This document shows, piece after piece, positions 28,301 through 36,189 of a stretch of DNA of 64,000 bases (its first letter is position 1; each line of letters opens with the position of its first letter). A program made the position numbers and the translations under genes. A model generated the notes under the pieces. The model was not told the DNA's origin. It did no database searches and saw nothing but the letters and a program-made list of their open reading frames with translations. The DNA is taken from positions 28,259 to 92,258 of the forward strand of contig CACYVN010000006.1 of assembly GCA_902777855.1 (NCBI GenBank). The letters run 5' to 3'. The stretch is from an uncultured bacterium. GTDB lineage: Bacteria; Cyanobacteriota; Vampirovibrionia; Gastranaerophilales; Gastranaerophilaceae.

Positions 28301-29302
28301 CAGGAAGAAAAAAGTCAGGTTCTTAAAATTATCAGAGAAACTTTATCAAAGCACCCTGATTATACTGTCGGAATTTTGTTAAGAAACAATTATCAGGTTG
28401 AAGCATGGCAGAATTTGATTGAAAATGCAGGATTTAAAGTCATTACAAGAAATCAGTGTCTTGCGCAGAAATCTATATTCAGGGCAATTTTTGCAGTTAT
28501 GAAAATTGTTCTTCACCCCTTTGATAATGAAGTTTTGGGGCAAAATTATGATATTCTGTCCGAAACAGGTCGTTACAAATACGGACTTGGAGAGGAGATT
28601 AAAAAGTATGAGAATCCGTTTATACAATTAAATTGTGACAATATAAACAACCAAAGTTTAGAGCAGTTTTACTGGGATGTAAATTATTGGGTTTCGCTTT
28701 GTTCACTTCCTCCAAATGAGCTTGTAGTCAAGGTTGCTCAGGATTTAGGGCTTTTGAAATCAGAAATTGATAAATCTAATATTCATCTGATTTCAACACT
28801 TATAAAAAGAATTTGTATCAGCAATAATTCACTTTCTTATACGGTTGAGCGGCTTACAGAGCTTGCTAAACGTCCGAATTTGAGCGGGTTTAAGTTTTTC
28901 TCGGAAGAAGATGAGGATGACAAAAAATCACTTCAGGGCAAGGTTCAAATAATGACAATGCACAAATCTAAAGGTGATGAGTTTAACCTGGTATTTTTGC
29001 CTGAAATGAGCGAAAAAAATCTTCCGCTTAAGATTGATTCAATAAATCTTAAAAATGCGGATTTTATTGAACAAATCAGATGTTTAAATCCGAATTACAA
29101 GAAAAAATCTGATTTTGAACTCAAAAAAGAAATTTTGGAAGAAAATCTGCGTTTGTTGTATGTTGCGATAACAAGGGCTAAAAACCGTCTTTATATCAGC
29201 ACAAGTACCAAAGAGCAAACACGTTACGGCAAACTCAAAGATTCCGAGCCAAGTGTAGTTTTTGATGAATTGTTAAATAAGGAGGGAATTTATGCACAAT
29301 AA
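25364..29302 (+). CDS. Tandem UvrD-type helicase, AddAB-like
   Basis: A 1312-aa protein with two helicase-like halves. The C-terminal half (from about 660) is an intact superfamily 1A helicase: Walker A AVPGAGKTT near 676-684, Ia LTYMDSAA, NISTIHGLAL, Walker B IEDEAQDSS, motif III GDVNQSI, motif IV SQRCTEDVW, motif V MTMHKSKGDEF and motif VI LLYVAITRAKNRL. The N-terminal half looks like a degenerate helicase: GSLISAKTD in place of Walker A, VHSFYSLVYN, and FIDDADECT in place of DEXX, as in the inactive AddB helicase. It overlaps the following nuclease gene by 11 bases. Likely role: double-strand-break end processing. AAGGAG precedes the ATG at 25364. Confidence 0.8.
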   Translation: MFIEGSLISAKTDILIDKYAQFLNNGVSASQILVIVQNSTLKNEFIKKVLEKLNIDCIEKLQVHSFYSLVYNTVSDNWAFLEDRNVFDNPVILPNLSGLEVSQFILKDILKEVPFKGYNSRMSLIQQIFRRYSLIIQNNLSQSEIDERAKILKEGFSDEASIAIKKLLRKTLELRGFDYLRQCLLFNFIYKNTPYFKDIKYLFIDDADECTPICIDFVEYLSKHLTDFYIAIDPLGSCRCGYLSADKNNYARLKKIFGKYDVGVAAPIYNTLYKVCKDESRLGLLSRLETVSDKLFANVVNGEFNKLENFSYSSFSKRAQMAESVINKINKLLKNGTKPYEISIISPVIDEMLKFTLKNSLKTVNLMFLTGSEKLIQNKFVLGAITILKFNTDLKNTLSEFDIRVILSEFLKIPIKYCGKILSHFEKTKELISYEFEDSEYTLKYGKFLELIQILSISDKKISEQIVDIYEELFTFERFDKNEINKFNFFIKQIRDFEDIFGAEFNKRKTDIILQIENSVISENPYSVLEIERNDLVISTPQKIIDNHIKTKYQFWLDISSSEWIKSDTGPLYNAWVFQKDWDKDTYTIDDNIKLSADKNARVLRKLSLCASEHVYCYSSLFDSNGVENYGGIEEYIITSDNDLPDDNSEQGFKVIPRADQKPVLDYEKGYMGISAVPGAGKTTILLALIIKLLEKGINPENIFVLTYMDSAARNFRERIKNVRKNSSRLPNISTIHGLALRILKENGNYEKLGLNADFEICDDSQRGRILREISQRLGIDKKVADEFDRAISTFKMNGGILPENITDSKLRKFASFYKFYAENLKNYNLIDYDDMLTGSVKLLEENPDILAYYQNICEFLIEDEAQDSSLIQQKLITLLGGKYKNIIRCGDVNQSITATFSNADVDGFRKFITENYNVSMNCSQRCTEDVWELANRLVTNSLANKTTESAFFKMFMQPVDGKNPVESHAVTFEIFDTSQEEKSQVLKIIRETLSKHPDYTVGILLRNNYQVEAWQNLIENAGFKVITRNQCLAQKSIFRAIFAVMKIVLHPFDNEVLGQNYDILSETGRYKYGLGEEIKKYENPFIQLNCDNINNQSLEQFYWDVNYWVSLCSLPPNELVVKVAQDLGLLKSEIDKSNIHLISTLIKRICISNNSLSYTVERLTELAKRPNLSGFKFFSEEDEDDKKSLQGKVQIMTMHKSKGDEFNLVFLPEMSEKNLPLKIDSINLKNADFIEQIRCLNPNYKKKSDFELKKEILEENLRLLYVAITRAKNRLYISTSTKEQTRYGKLKDSEPSVVFDELLNKEGIYAQ

Positions 29303-30002
29303 TTTCTCTCCGAATATGATTAAAACTTACCAAACATGCCCCAAAAAGTACTATTTTCAGTATGTTGAAAATATAAATGTACCTAAATCCGCTTTGCCGT
29401 TTGAAAAAGGTAAAAAAATTCACGCACTTGCAAATTATTATCTGCAAAAAATAAAAATAGACCGTATAGAAACTGCTTTAACAAGTGCCGAACGTGAAGT
29501 TTGGGAACTTTTAAAACAAAATCCATATTATAATATGGATTATGTAAAATCAGAGTTTACTCTGAGTATAAGACTAACCCCTCACCCCATTTCTTTTCCC
29601 TTGGGAGAGGGAGCAGTTGCAGGCGAATTTGTGAGCCGTGCAAATTCGCTTGAAGGTCATTGGATTGGCGGGCGCCTTGATGCGCTTGTGAAAACGGATG
29701 AGAATTATTATATCCTTGATTACAAAACAGGTTCAATTCCAAAAAATCCTGAGTTTGATCCGCAGACGATGATTTATCTTTTGTGTGCCGACAGATATAT
29801 CAAAGATTATAAATCGCTTTCCTTTGTTTATATTGACTTAAAAAACAGGCAAAATCATGTTATTGAATTTAAATCCGAACTTAAAACAAAGTATGAGCAG
29901 GAATTATATAAAATATGCAATGAAATAACATCAGACAGTTTTTCCAAGTGTAATCAGGAGTCCTGCAAATACTGTGAATACGGTAAAATCTGCACTTATT
30001 AA
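29292..30002 (+). CDS. RecB-family Fe-S PD-(D/E)XK nuclease
   Basis: A 236-aa nuclease partner of the helicase. Seen: H44 (KKIHAL), D130 (GRLDAL), D143 and K145 (ILDYKTG) as PD-(D/E)XK residues, and C16 with C225, C228 and C234 near the C-terminus as a probable 4Fe-4S cluster, as in AddB and Cas4. There are no cas1 or cas2 genes nearby, so an AddB-type role in end resection is favoured over CRISPR. Residues about 95-119 are foreign: they are encoded by a palindromic repeat inserted in frame between two core segments. Overlap with the helicase gene implies coupled translation. Confidence 0.82.
   Translation: MHNNFSPNMIKTYQTCPKKYYFQYVENINVPKSALPFEKGKKIHALANYYLQKIKIDRIETALTSAEREVWELLKQNPYYNMDYVKSEFTLSIRLTPHPISFPLGEGAVAGEFVSRANSLEGHWIGGRLDALVKTDENYYILDYKTGSIPKNPEFDPQTMIYLLCADRYIKDYKSLSFVYIDLKNRQNHVIEFKSELKTKYEQELYKICNEITSDSFSKCNQESCKYCEYGKICTY
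29574..29648. repeat. Palindromic repeat inserted in frame in the nuclease gene
   Basis: About 75 bases starting with CTAACCCCTCACCCC, as in the 1253-1288 repeat, then CCCTTGGGAGAGGG and the arms GCGAATTTG / CAAATTCGC. It is translated as LTPHPISFPLGEG...SRANS. Removing it would join SIR to LEGHWIGGRLD, which looks like the native nuclease strand. Confidence 0.7.
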
Positions 30003-30333
30003 CCTAATGTAAACCATTTGTTACAAATTTACGGAACATGTTAAAGTTTATGGCTAAATGTGCCGAAAGCATGATTAGCGTAGAAGTTTTATGTCTTTAG
30101 AAAGGTAAAAATGAAATACTGTGTAAGAGGTAAATCGCAATAAGCCGAGAATGGCATTTAAAAATTGATTTTGTAATATTTCTTTACAAATCAAAACATA
30201 TGATATATCTGGGTTGTAGGTATAAAGTATATAAAAAGTAAATATTCAAAGTCAATTTTTGAAATAAGAAAGTGTTTATAAGTTTATAGATGAAGATTGA
30301 TAAAAAATTCGAATAGAAAGAAAGGACAAAAAC
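30003..30333. other. 331-bp gap upstream of the 928-aa protein
   Basis: No ORF, tRNA or known riboswitch was recognised. The sequence is moderately structured near 30050-30160 and AT-rich after that; the last 20 bases hold the ribosome binding site (AAAGGAC) of the next gene. Promoters for that gene should lie here, but no convincing hexamer pair stands out. Confidence 0.4.
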
Positions 30334-33120
30334 ATGAGTGTGAATCCAGTTGATGTGCAAAAGCTGGCAACAACGTATACTACGTTTGAGGCTGCCAAGA
30401 AAGCATTACAAAGCGGACAGATTAATACTGAAGCTTTTAATGCGTTGATTACTTTTAAAAATGCAAGTAATGAGCATGCTGCATTTTACGAGCTTGAATC
30501 TGCAGATGTCGGAGATAAAGCAAAATCGGAAGAAGTACGTCAAAAAAATGAGGGCGCATTAAAGGCACAATTTGCGGCTCTTGATGCAGAATTACAAGCA
30601 GCAGGTCATAATCCTGAAAAATTAAGAGCAGCGGCAGATAAACTTGACGCATTTTTAAAAGCAAACCCTGATTTTAAACCGGAAGAACAACAGCCGAAAA
30701 ATCCTAATGATCCGTTGAAGTTCAAAAAAACAAGAACTATTAATACAAAATTTTATGATATTGATATTTACGAAAACGGCAGAGCAGTTTACTCTCCGCA
30801 TGTTCCGACAGAACAAAAGGAAGTAAAATCCAAAAAAGAAATTCGTAAAGAAATAAAAGCAAATGCGCGTTATGATGACCCTAACAATCTGATTGACAAA
30901 AAGTATAAAGATGAAAACGGTTATGTCAGAGGTACCGACAATCTTAAAGGAGCTCGTAAAGAGGTCAAAGAAAAACGTGAAAAAGCAAGTGACGAATTAA
31001 AAGATTTTAATAAACAGTATAATGATGCACGCAGAGAATATTATAAATTACGTAAAGCAGGAGCTTCAGAAGCAGATTTAAAAGCAGCAGAAGCAAAATA
31101 TAAAGCTATAGGTAAACAACTCAGTTCAAAAGTAAAAGATGTTCAGGATGCATCTGAGGCTTATGTAGAAACAAACAGAGCATTAAAAACTGCAAGAGGT
31201 AACGGAACAAGAGCACTTTCCCGTAAGGAAAAAGCTATTGCGGAAACCGAAAATGATGTTGCAGCAAGAAGCCATGTTTACTTTAATAAAGCGGAAGAAA
31301 AAGCTGCCGTTAAAGGAAATGGAGCCCTTAAAGGTCATGTAGGACACCTTGACCAGATGGGAGCAGATGTTCTTACAGATTTACAAATGCTTGCAATGAG
31401 AAGATTGGAAGATGCAGGCATTAAACTGAATGAAAAAGGTACTGCAGTCGCTGAAAATCAGGAATTTAGTTCTGCTCAGTTAGAATTAGTACAAAAATGG
31501 GGTGATATTGTTCAGATTCAGCTCCCTGATCCGTCAGATCCTCCTGAAGTTGTTGAAGCAAAAACAAGAGCAACTCAAAAAGGTTTAAAAGCAATTGCCG
31601 GTATTGGTGACAGTCTTGATCCGACTGAAAAGAATACTCTTATTAAAGAATTAAAAACTGTTAACCATGACAGATACGGCAGCCATTTTAAACCGAAAGG
31701 TTTCCGTACGGAACTGAACAAGTTGTTTGATACTTACGGTTTAACTCACGAAAACAGATTAAAATATAAGACAAAAGATATGCTTGCAGGTATGTTAGGC
31801 AACGCAGGTCCTGCATTATCAGTAGCTGCACTTGAATACTTCAAAGAATTGAGTGTAACAGCAAAAGCAATTGCAAAAGCTACAGCTACAGCTACAGCCA
31901 CTGCAACAGCAACAGCTACGGCTACAGCTACAGCGCATATTGACGAAATCAATATCGATAAAGTTGTTGAAGATTTTGCAACTGCAGTGGCACATGCCGA
32001 AGCATCAGTTCCAGGATTCAGTATTACATACATAGATCCTGATACAATGGAAGAAATCTTAAAACGTGTTGCCGGTCAATATGATGAACAAACAGTTGAA
32101 GCTGTAGCACATGCTATTGCAGAAGTTCATTATCATCAGGATGCTGTTGATGTAACTCAAACAGCAACTGCAACGGTAACAGAAACTGCAACGGCGTCAA
32201 AAACATCAACTGCGGAAAAAACAGTAGAAAAAGTTAAAAATCATGACTGGAAAGCCGCACTAAAAGCAGGTGGTCTTGTATTAGGAGTCGGTGCTGTGTA
32301 TGACTTCTTGCTAAGTAAAGGTAGAGAACGTCATGTTGGAACAGATGCAGAAGAATATAAAGATGCACAATTTATTAATATGCACAAAGGCGTAAGTGCA
32401 AAAGCTGAAGCACAAAATATTATTCAATTAAAACGTGAATTGATTAAAAAAGGATGCCCACCGGCTGAAGCAAATCAGTACATTGTTGATATTTACAGGC
32501 AATCAGATGGTGTACAAAATGGTGTAATGACACTTAAAGAATTGACAGGTGTAAGAATGGCACTGCAGGATGTCGTAGATAAATACAAACCTGAAGAACC
32601 GCCTGCACCTCCGGCACCACCAACTCCGCCAACTCCACCAACACCACCAACACCTCCGACACCAACAGAATGTCCTGTCAATACTTGGAAAGAGTGGTAT
32701 GATGAGGCAACTCACTGTCATCCGATCAAACTGAGAGTTGTAAACGGTATGTCACCTGTATATCCGGCAGCAGTAAGATACGGCTACAACGGACCTGACG
32801 GTAAACCTGTAACAGATACCAAAATTCTTAACAAAATTCAGGCTGAATTAAAACGCCTGAGAGGTCAAAGAGCTGGTATTCAGAGTATGCCGGGGCATGG
32901 TTCAACAATTTCGGTACCTTTGACATTAACAATTGACGGTAAAACATATACATTCGATTGTGACAATGCAAAAGCAAGAATTGAAAACAGTCCAAACGGT
33001 ATTCCAAGAAAAGGCGGTAAAGACATCGCTTACTACAAAATCAACGGAAGATGTTACAAACAGGATTGTAACGATCCGGTACCGGTTGAAATTCCTGAAA
33101 GTGAATTTAATAAACATTAA
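30334..33120 (+). CDS. 928-aa repeat-containing protein of unknown function
   Basis: No signal peptide. The N-terminal third is rich in Lys/Ala/Glu and predicted helical, with a coiled-coil-like stretch (about 200-330). At about 513-531 is an alternating Ala-Thr tract (KATATATA...AHIDE), with more Thr-Ala repeats near 608-630. A hydrophobic segment (LKAGGLVLGVGAVYDFLL) lies near 650. A Pro-rich linker of PPTPPT units (about 752-772) precedes a C-terminal domain of about 150 residues with six cysteines (CPVNTW, CHPIKL, FDCDNA, GRCYKQDC). It looks like a surface or secreted structural protein; no family recognised. Confidence 0.7.
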   Translation: MSVNPVDVQKLATTYTTFEAAKKALQSGQINTEAFNALITFKNASNEHAAFYELESADVGDKAKSEEVRQKNEGALKAQFAALDAELQAAGHNPEKLRAAADKLDAFLKANPDFKPEEQQPKNPNDPLKFKKTRTINTKFYDIDIYENGRAVYSPHVPTEQKEVKSKKEIRKEIKANARYDDPNNLIDKKYKDENGYVRGTDNLKGARKEVKEKREKASDELKDFNKQYNDARREYYKLRKAGASEADLKAAEAKYKAIGKQLSSKVKDVQDASEAYVETNRALKTARGNGTRALSRKEKAIAETENDVAARSHVYFNKAEEKAAVKGNGALKGHVGHLDQMGADVLTDLQMLAMRRLEDAGIKLNEKGTAVAENQEFSSAQLELVQKWGDIVQIQLPDPSDPPEVVEAKTRATQKGLKAIAGIGDSLDPTEKNTLIKELKTVNHDRYGSHFKPKGFRTELNKLFDTYGLTHENRLKYKTKDMLAGMLGNAGPALSVAALEYFKELSVTAKAIAKATATATATATATATATATAHIDEINIDKVVEDFATAVAHAEASVPGFSITYIDPDTMEEILKRVAGQYDEQTVEAVAHAIAEVHYHQDAVDVTQTATATVTETATASKTSTAEKTVEKVKNHDWKAALKAGGLVLGVGAVYDFLLSKGRERHVGTDAEEYKDAQFINMHKGVSAKAEAQNIIQLKRELIKKGCPPAEANQYIVDIYRQSDGVQNGVMTLKELTGVRMALQDVVDKYKPEEPPAPPAPPTPPTPPTPPTPPTPTECPVNTWKEWYDEATHCHPIKLRVVNGMSPVYPAAVRYGYNGPDGKPVTDTKILNKIQAELKRLRGQRAGIQSMPGHGSTISVPLTLTIDGKTYTFDCDNAKARIENSPNGIPRKGGKDIAYYKINGRCYKQDCNDPVPVEIPESEFNKH

Positions 33121-33148
33121 TAAATACAGGAACAATAATCTTGAGATA

Positions 33149-33185
33149 ACAAGACCGAAAGATTTAAATCTTTCGGTCTTGTTGT
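33149..33185 (+). terminator. Terminator of the 928-aa protein gene
   Basis: Perfect palindrome with arms ACAAGACCGAAAGATTT and AAATCTTTCGGTCTTGT, followed by TGTTTATTT. It lies 28 bases past the stop. Confidence 0.8.
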
Positions 33186-33198
33186 TTATTTAACTATA

Positions 33199-33300
33199 TT
33201 GTCATTGTGCGAAAATCTTTGATTTTCGTTACAATCTCATAATTCAATAATAGATGTATCAATGAGATTACTACGGCACTTCGTATCTCGTAATGATATT
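33199..33300. repeat. Decayed dispersed inverted repeat (GTCATTG type)
   Basis: Starts TTGTCATTGTGCG and ends CTCGTAATGATAT, near-inverted ends resembling the widespread GTCATTGCGAG ... CTCGCAATGAC intergenic element. A hairpin GAAAATC/GATTTTC and a central AATGAGATTACTACGGCACTTCGT are included. It lies between a terminator and the stop of ispE. Confidence 0.5.
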
Positions 33301-33303
33301 AAT

Positions 33304-34140
33304 TTACACTTCTCTCACTCCAAAATTTACTGCTTTCAAGTTATTTTTAACCCAATAACCTTTTTCTTGTTCAAATTCCCCATCAATCATAAAATAAGTT
33401 GAACCGGAGCCTGTCATAACCGATTTTGGGTACTTTTGTTTAATATATTGCAGATGCGGATAATCGTCAATTACCGCCCACTCAAGGTCGTTGATGTAAT
33501 CCTCTCTTGAATTTCTAAACTCGTTCCTTATTAAAAAATTCTTTTCTTCCCCAGAGGAGATAGAACTTTTTTTCTGAGAAAACTTTGTATATGCCTCTTT
33601 TGCACTAATGCCAAGATTTATAGGTTTAATTAAACTTACATTAAACTCTTCAAATTTAAGCTGAGTAATAATTTCTCCCCTTCCTTGTGCCATAATTCGT
33701 CCGCCATGCAGGCAAACGTTCAAATCCGAGCCGAGTTTTGCACACATTTGATTTAATTTTTTTGTATCAAAATAAGAAAATATTTTATTTAATCCATACA
33801 AAACTCCTGCGCCGTCTGTGCTTCCACCTGCCATTCCTGCAGCAACAGGTATATTTTTTTCAATATAAATATTTATTTTTTTGTTTTTTATTTCTGCAGT
33901 TTCAAGATACAATTTTGCTGCTTTATAAACCAAATTCGTTTCATTATAAGGAATTTCGGTGCTATTACCTGATAAAATAATCTCATTTTTATCATTGTTT
34001 TCAACATTGATTGTCAAATAATCATATAAACTTATTGTTTGCATAACACTTTCTATCGCATGGAACCCATTTTCAAGTTTTCCTGTAATTTTGAGATTCA
34101 AATTAATTTTTGCCGGACACTGAATTTTTATTGTTTTCAT
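33304..34140 (-). CDS. ispE: 4-diphosphocytidyl-2-C-methyl-D-erythritol kinase
   Basis: GHMP kinase of the MEP pathway. Seen: PAKINLNLKITGK (active-site Lys near 10), the ATP loop VAAGMAGGSTDGAG near 93-106, and the C-terminal VMTGSGSTYFMI. The length of 278 aa is usual. An upstream in-frame ATG at 34149 lies inside a palindromic repeat; the ATG at 34140 gives the family-typical start. No ribosome binding site is adjacent; AAGGAG is separated from the start by the repeat hairpin. Confidence 0.95.
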   Translation of the reverse strand: MKTIKIQCPAKINLNLKITGKLENGFHAIESVMQTISLYDYLTINVENNDKNEIILSGNSTEIPYNETNLVYKAAKLYLETAEIKNKKINIYIEKNIPVAAGMAGGSTDGAGVLYGLNKIFSYFDTKKLNQMCAKLGSDLNVCLHGGRIMAQGRGEIITQLKFEEFNVSLIKPINLGISAKEAYTKFSQKKSSISSGEEKNFLIRNEFRNSREDYINDLEWAVIDDYPHLQYIKQKYPKSVMTGSGSTYFMIDGEFEQEKGYWVKNNLKAVNFGVREV

Positions 34141-34144
34141 ATGT

Positions 34145-34230
34145 GTCATGCTGAACTTGTTTCAGCATCTCCTTAATCTATAATTCTATTACTTGTTTTG
34201 TGTGAGATCCTGAAATAAATTCAGGATGAC
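34145..34230. repeat. GTCATGCTGAACTTG...GATGAC dispersed repeat
   Basis: Begins GTCATGCTGAACTTGTTTCAGCATCTC and ends GAGATCCTGAAATAAATTCAGGATGAC when read across its two hairpins (TGCTGAA/TTCAGCA and TCCTGAA/TTCAGGA); the outer ends GTCAT and ATGAC are inverted. It fills almost all of the 98-bp gap between mutL and ispE. I recognise this consensus as a common intergenic repeat in many bacteria. Confidence 0.7.
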
Positions 34231-34238
34231 AAGAAATA

Positions 34239-36029
34239 TTATTTATTCCTCTGAAAGAACCCTGCAAGCTCTTTATGCGGAATTGTATGACAAATCGGAC
34301 GTCCGTGCGGACAAGTATAAGGCATCTTTGTCGTTCGCCATTTTTTGATTATTTCCTGCATCTGCCATATGGTGAGCGGTGTGTTTGCTTTGACAGATGC
34401 CTTGCAGGCTGTGGTTTTTAAAATATTTTCTTCCATAGAATCAATATTTCCGTCAATATTTTGCAGAATTTCTGCAATTATATCTTTGGGATTAACCTTT
34501 GAAAGTATTTGCGGAATTTTTCTGAAAATAATTTCTTTGTCACTGACAAATTCTATTCCGTAACCGTATCTTTCAAATTTTTCAAGATTTTCTTTGATAA
34601 GTTCGCATTCCGATGCGGAAATTTCAATTACATCGGATACAAAAAGCATCTGAGAAATGATTTCTTTATCGTTTTGCAGTTTTTCGTAATTGTATCTTTC
34701 TTCTGCTATATGCTGGTCAACAATTTCAAGTCCTTCTTCGGTTTCTATTAAGATATAAGTATCCTTATATTGTCCGATAATATTATCTCCGTTTTGTTCT
34801 ATCGGAGATTTGACTTCAAACATCTGATGCTGCTGAGCACTTTTAATATAATCATTTTTGGGCTGATATGATGTTTCCATTTTGTTCATAACATTTTGCG
34901 GTACAAACATTGTATCCGATTTTTCGTCAACATAAATTTCGCCTTGACTCTTTGGGAATTTTACTATTGGTGAGGTGCTTTGACTTATTGCAGGAGTTTC
35001 TGAAGGCTGAGGAGTAAAAGTTTTAACATTTGTACCATCTATATAATTAGATAATCCGCCCTGAACCGCACTAAAAATGAAATTGAAAATCTGGTTAGGA
35101 TTTTTATATCTGACTTCTTTTTTTGTCGGGTGAACATTAACATCAACATCATGAGGCGGAATTTCAAGATTCAGAACAACAAAAGGATATTTGTTATTTG
35201 CTGTCAGAGTTCTGTAAACAGTATCAATTGCTTTTTGAAAAACAGGACATTTTACTGCTCTTGAATTTATATAAGTGTAATAGCTCTTTTTGCTCGAACG
35301 GGTATAATCAGGAGTGCTTACAAAACCTGAAATTTTCAATCCTGAGAGCTCATCTGTTCTTAAAACTTCTTTGAGGTTATTTGTAACATCTGATGAGTAA
35401 ACCTCTTTAATTGTTTGGGTTAAATTATTTTGTCCGGTTGTTTTTAAGGCAGTTTTACCGTATTTTTTCAGTTCTAACGAAACTTCAGGATGGGATAATG
35501 CAATAGACTGAATAACTTCCTGAATATATGAAAATTCTGTTGAAGAACTTTTTAAGAATTTCAAACGAACAGGCAGGTTGTAGAATAAATCCTTAACTTC
35601 CATAATGGTACCGACAGCACAACCTGTCTCGACTTGAGTAACTTCGGAGTTCTCACATTTAACCTTTGTACCTGTTTCAAAATCAGGAGTTCGTGTTATA
35701 CATGTGAGTTTGGAAATTGAAATTATACTTGCAAGCGCTTCCCCTCTGAAACCAAAAGTGTGGATATTGTATAAATCATCATCTTCCTGAATTTTACTTG
35801 TTGCGTGTTTTGAAAATGCAAGCAAAATATCATCAGGGTGGATTCCGGAGCCGTTATCGGCTATTCTGATGTCACGGCAGTCATTTGTGATGTCGATGCT
35901 GATTTTTGTCGCACCTGCATCTATGGAGTTTTCCGTTAATTCTTTAACGACCGAAGAAGGACGTTCAATGACTTCTCCTGCTGCAATTTGGTTTATCAGA
36001 TTTTTTGATAACTGCTTTATTCTTGCCAA
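34239..36029 (-). CDS. mutL: DNA mismatch repair protein MutL
   Basis: GHKL ATPase of mismatch repair. N-terminal motifs: LINQIAAGEVIERP, ENSIDAGA, DNGSGI, TFGFRGEALASI. The C-terminal dimerisation domain has DQHIAEERYNYE, which fits the endonuclease metal motif DQHx-x2-E-x4-E, and CPHGRP near the end, so latent nicking activity is likely, as in bacteria lacking MutH. The start codon is TTG at 36029 with AGGGGG six bases upstream; this binding site is part of a palindromic repeat. No mutS is in the window. Confidence 0.95.
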   Translation of the reverse strand: MARIKQLSKNLINQIAAGEVIERPSSVVKELTENSIDAGATKISIDITNDCRDIRIADNGSGIHPDDILLAFSKHATSKIQEDDDLYNIHTFGFRGEALASIISISKLTCITRTPDFETGTKVKCENSEVTQVETGCAVGTIMEVKDLFYNLPVRLKFLKSSSTEFSYIQEVIQSIALSHPEVSLELKKYGKTALKTTGQNNLTQTIKEVYSSDVTNNLKEVLRTDELSGLKISGFVSTPDYTRSSKKSYYTYINSRAVKCPVFQKAIDTVYRTLTANNKYPFVVLNLEIPPHDVDVNVHPTKKEVRYKNPNQIFNFIFSAVQGGLSNYIDGTNVKTFTPQPSETPAISQSTSPIVKFPKSQGEIYVDEKSDTMFVPQNVMNKMETSYQPKNDYIKSAQQHQMFEVKSPIEQNGDNIIGQYKDTYILIETEEGLEIVDQHIAEERYNYEKLQNDKEIISQMLFVSDVIEISASECELIKENLEKFERYGYGIEFVSDKEIIFRKIPQILSKVNPKDIIAEILQNIDGNIDSMEENILKTTACKASVKANTPLTIWQMQEIIKKWRTTKMPYTCPHGRPICHTIPHKELAGFFQRNK

Positions 36030-36035
36030 ACACTA

Positions 36036-36073
36036 CCCCCTTTGCCTTTCAGGCATTTCCCCTGTTAGGGGCG
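36036..36073. repeat. CCCCC...GCCTTTCAGGC...CCCCTGTTAGGGG repeat
   Basis: Contains hairpins GCCTTTCAGGC and CCCCTGTTAGGGG within 38 bases. On the minus strand its AAAGGGGG is the only possible ribosome binding site for mutL. Likely a dispersed palindrome; its mutL-proximal end abuts the TTG start. Confidence 0.5.
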
Positions 36074-36189
36074 GATACATTAATCAATCCCTTTATCTAT
36101 TCAAATGATAGCACAAAATCATATAAATGTTTGATTACAAATTTTGACAGGTTTTATAAGATTAAATGGTTAAATGGGAGGAGAGAATT

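Noticed and set aside
29292..30002. Cas4 of a CRISPR system
   Set aside because: The nuclease has the Cas4/AddB cysteine pattern, but it is coupled to a UvrD-type helicase and no CRISPR components are nearby.
31860..31940. Short tandem repeats considered as a CRISPR-like array
   Set aside because: They are in-frame codon repeats in an open gene, without unique spacers; no cas1/cas2 in the window.
31746..32033. Minus-strand frame with a long Ala-Val alternating tract
   Set aside because: It is the antisense shadow of the Ala-Thr codon tract in the 928-aa gene; no ribosome binding site and no family.
32493..32721. Minus-strand Gly-rich and Cys-Trp-rich frames
   Set aside because: Antisense shadows of the PPTPPT linker of the plus-strand gene.
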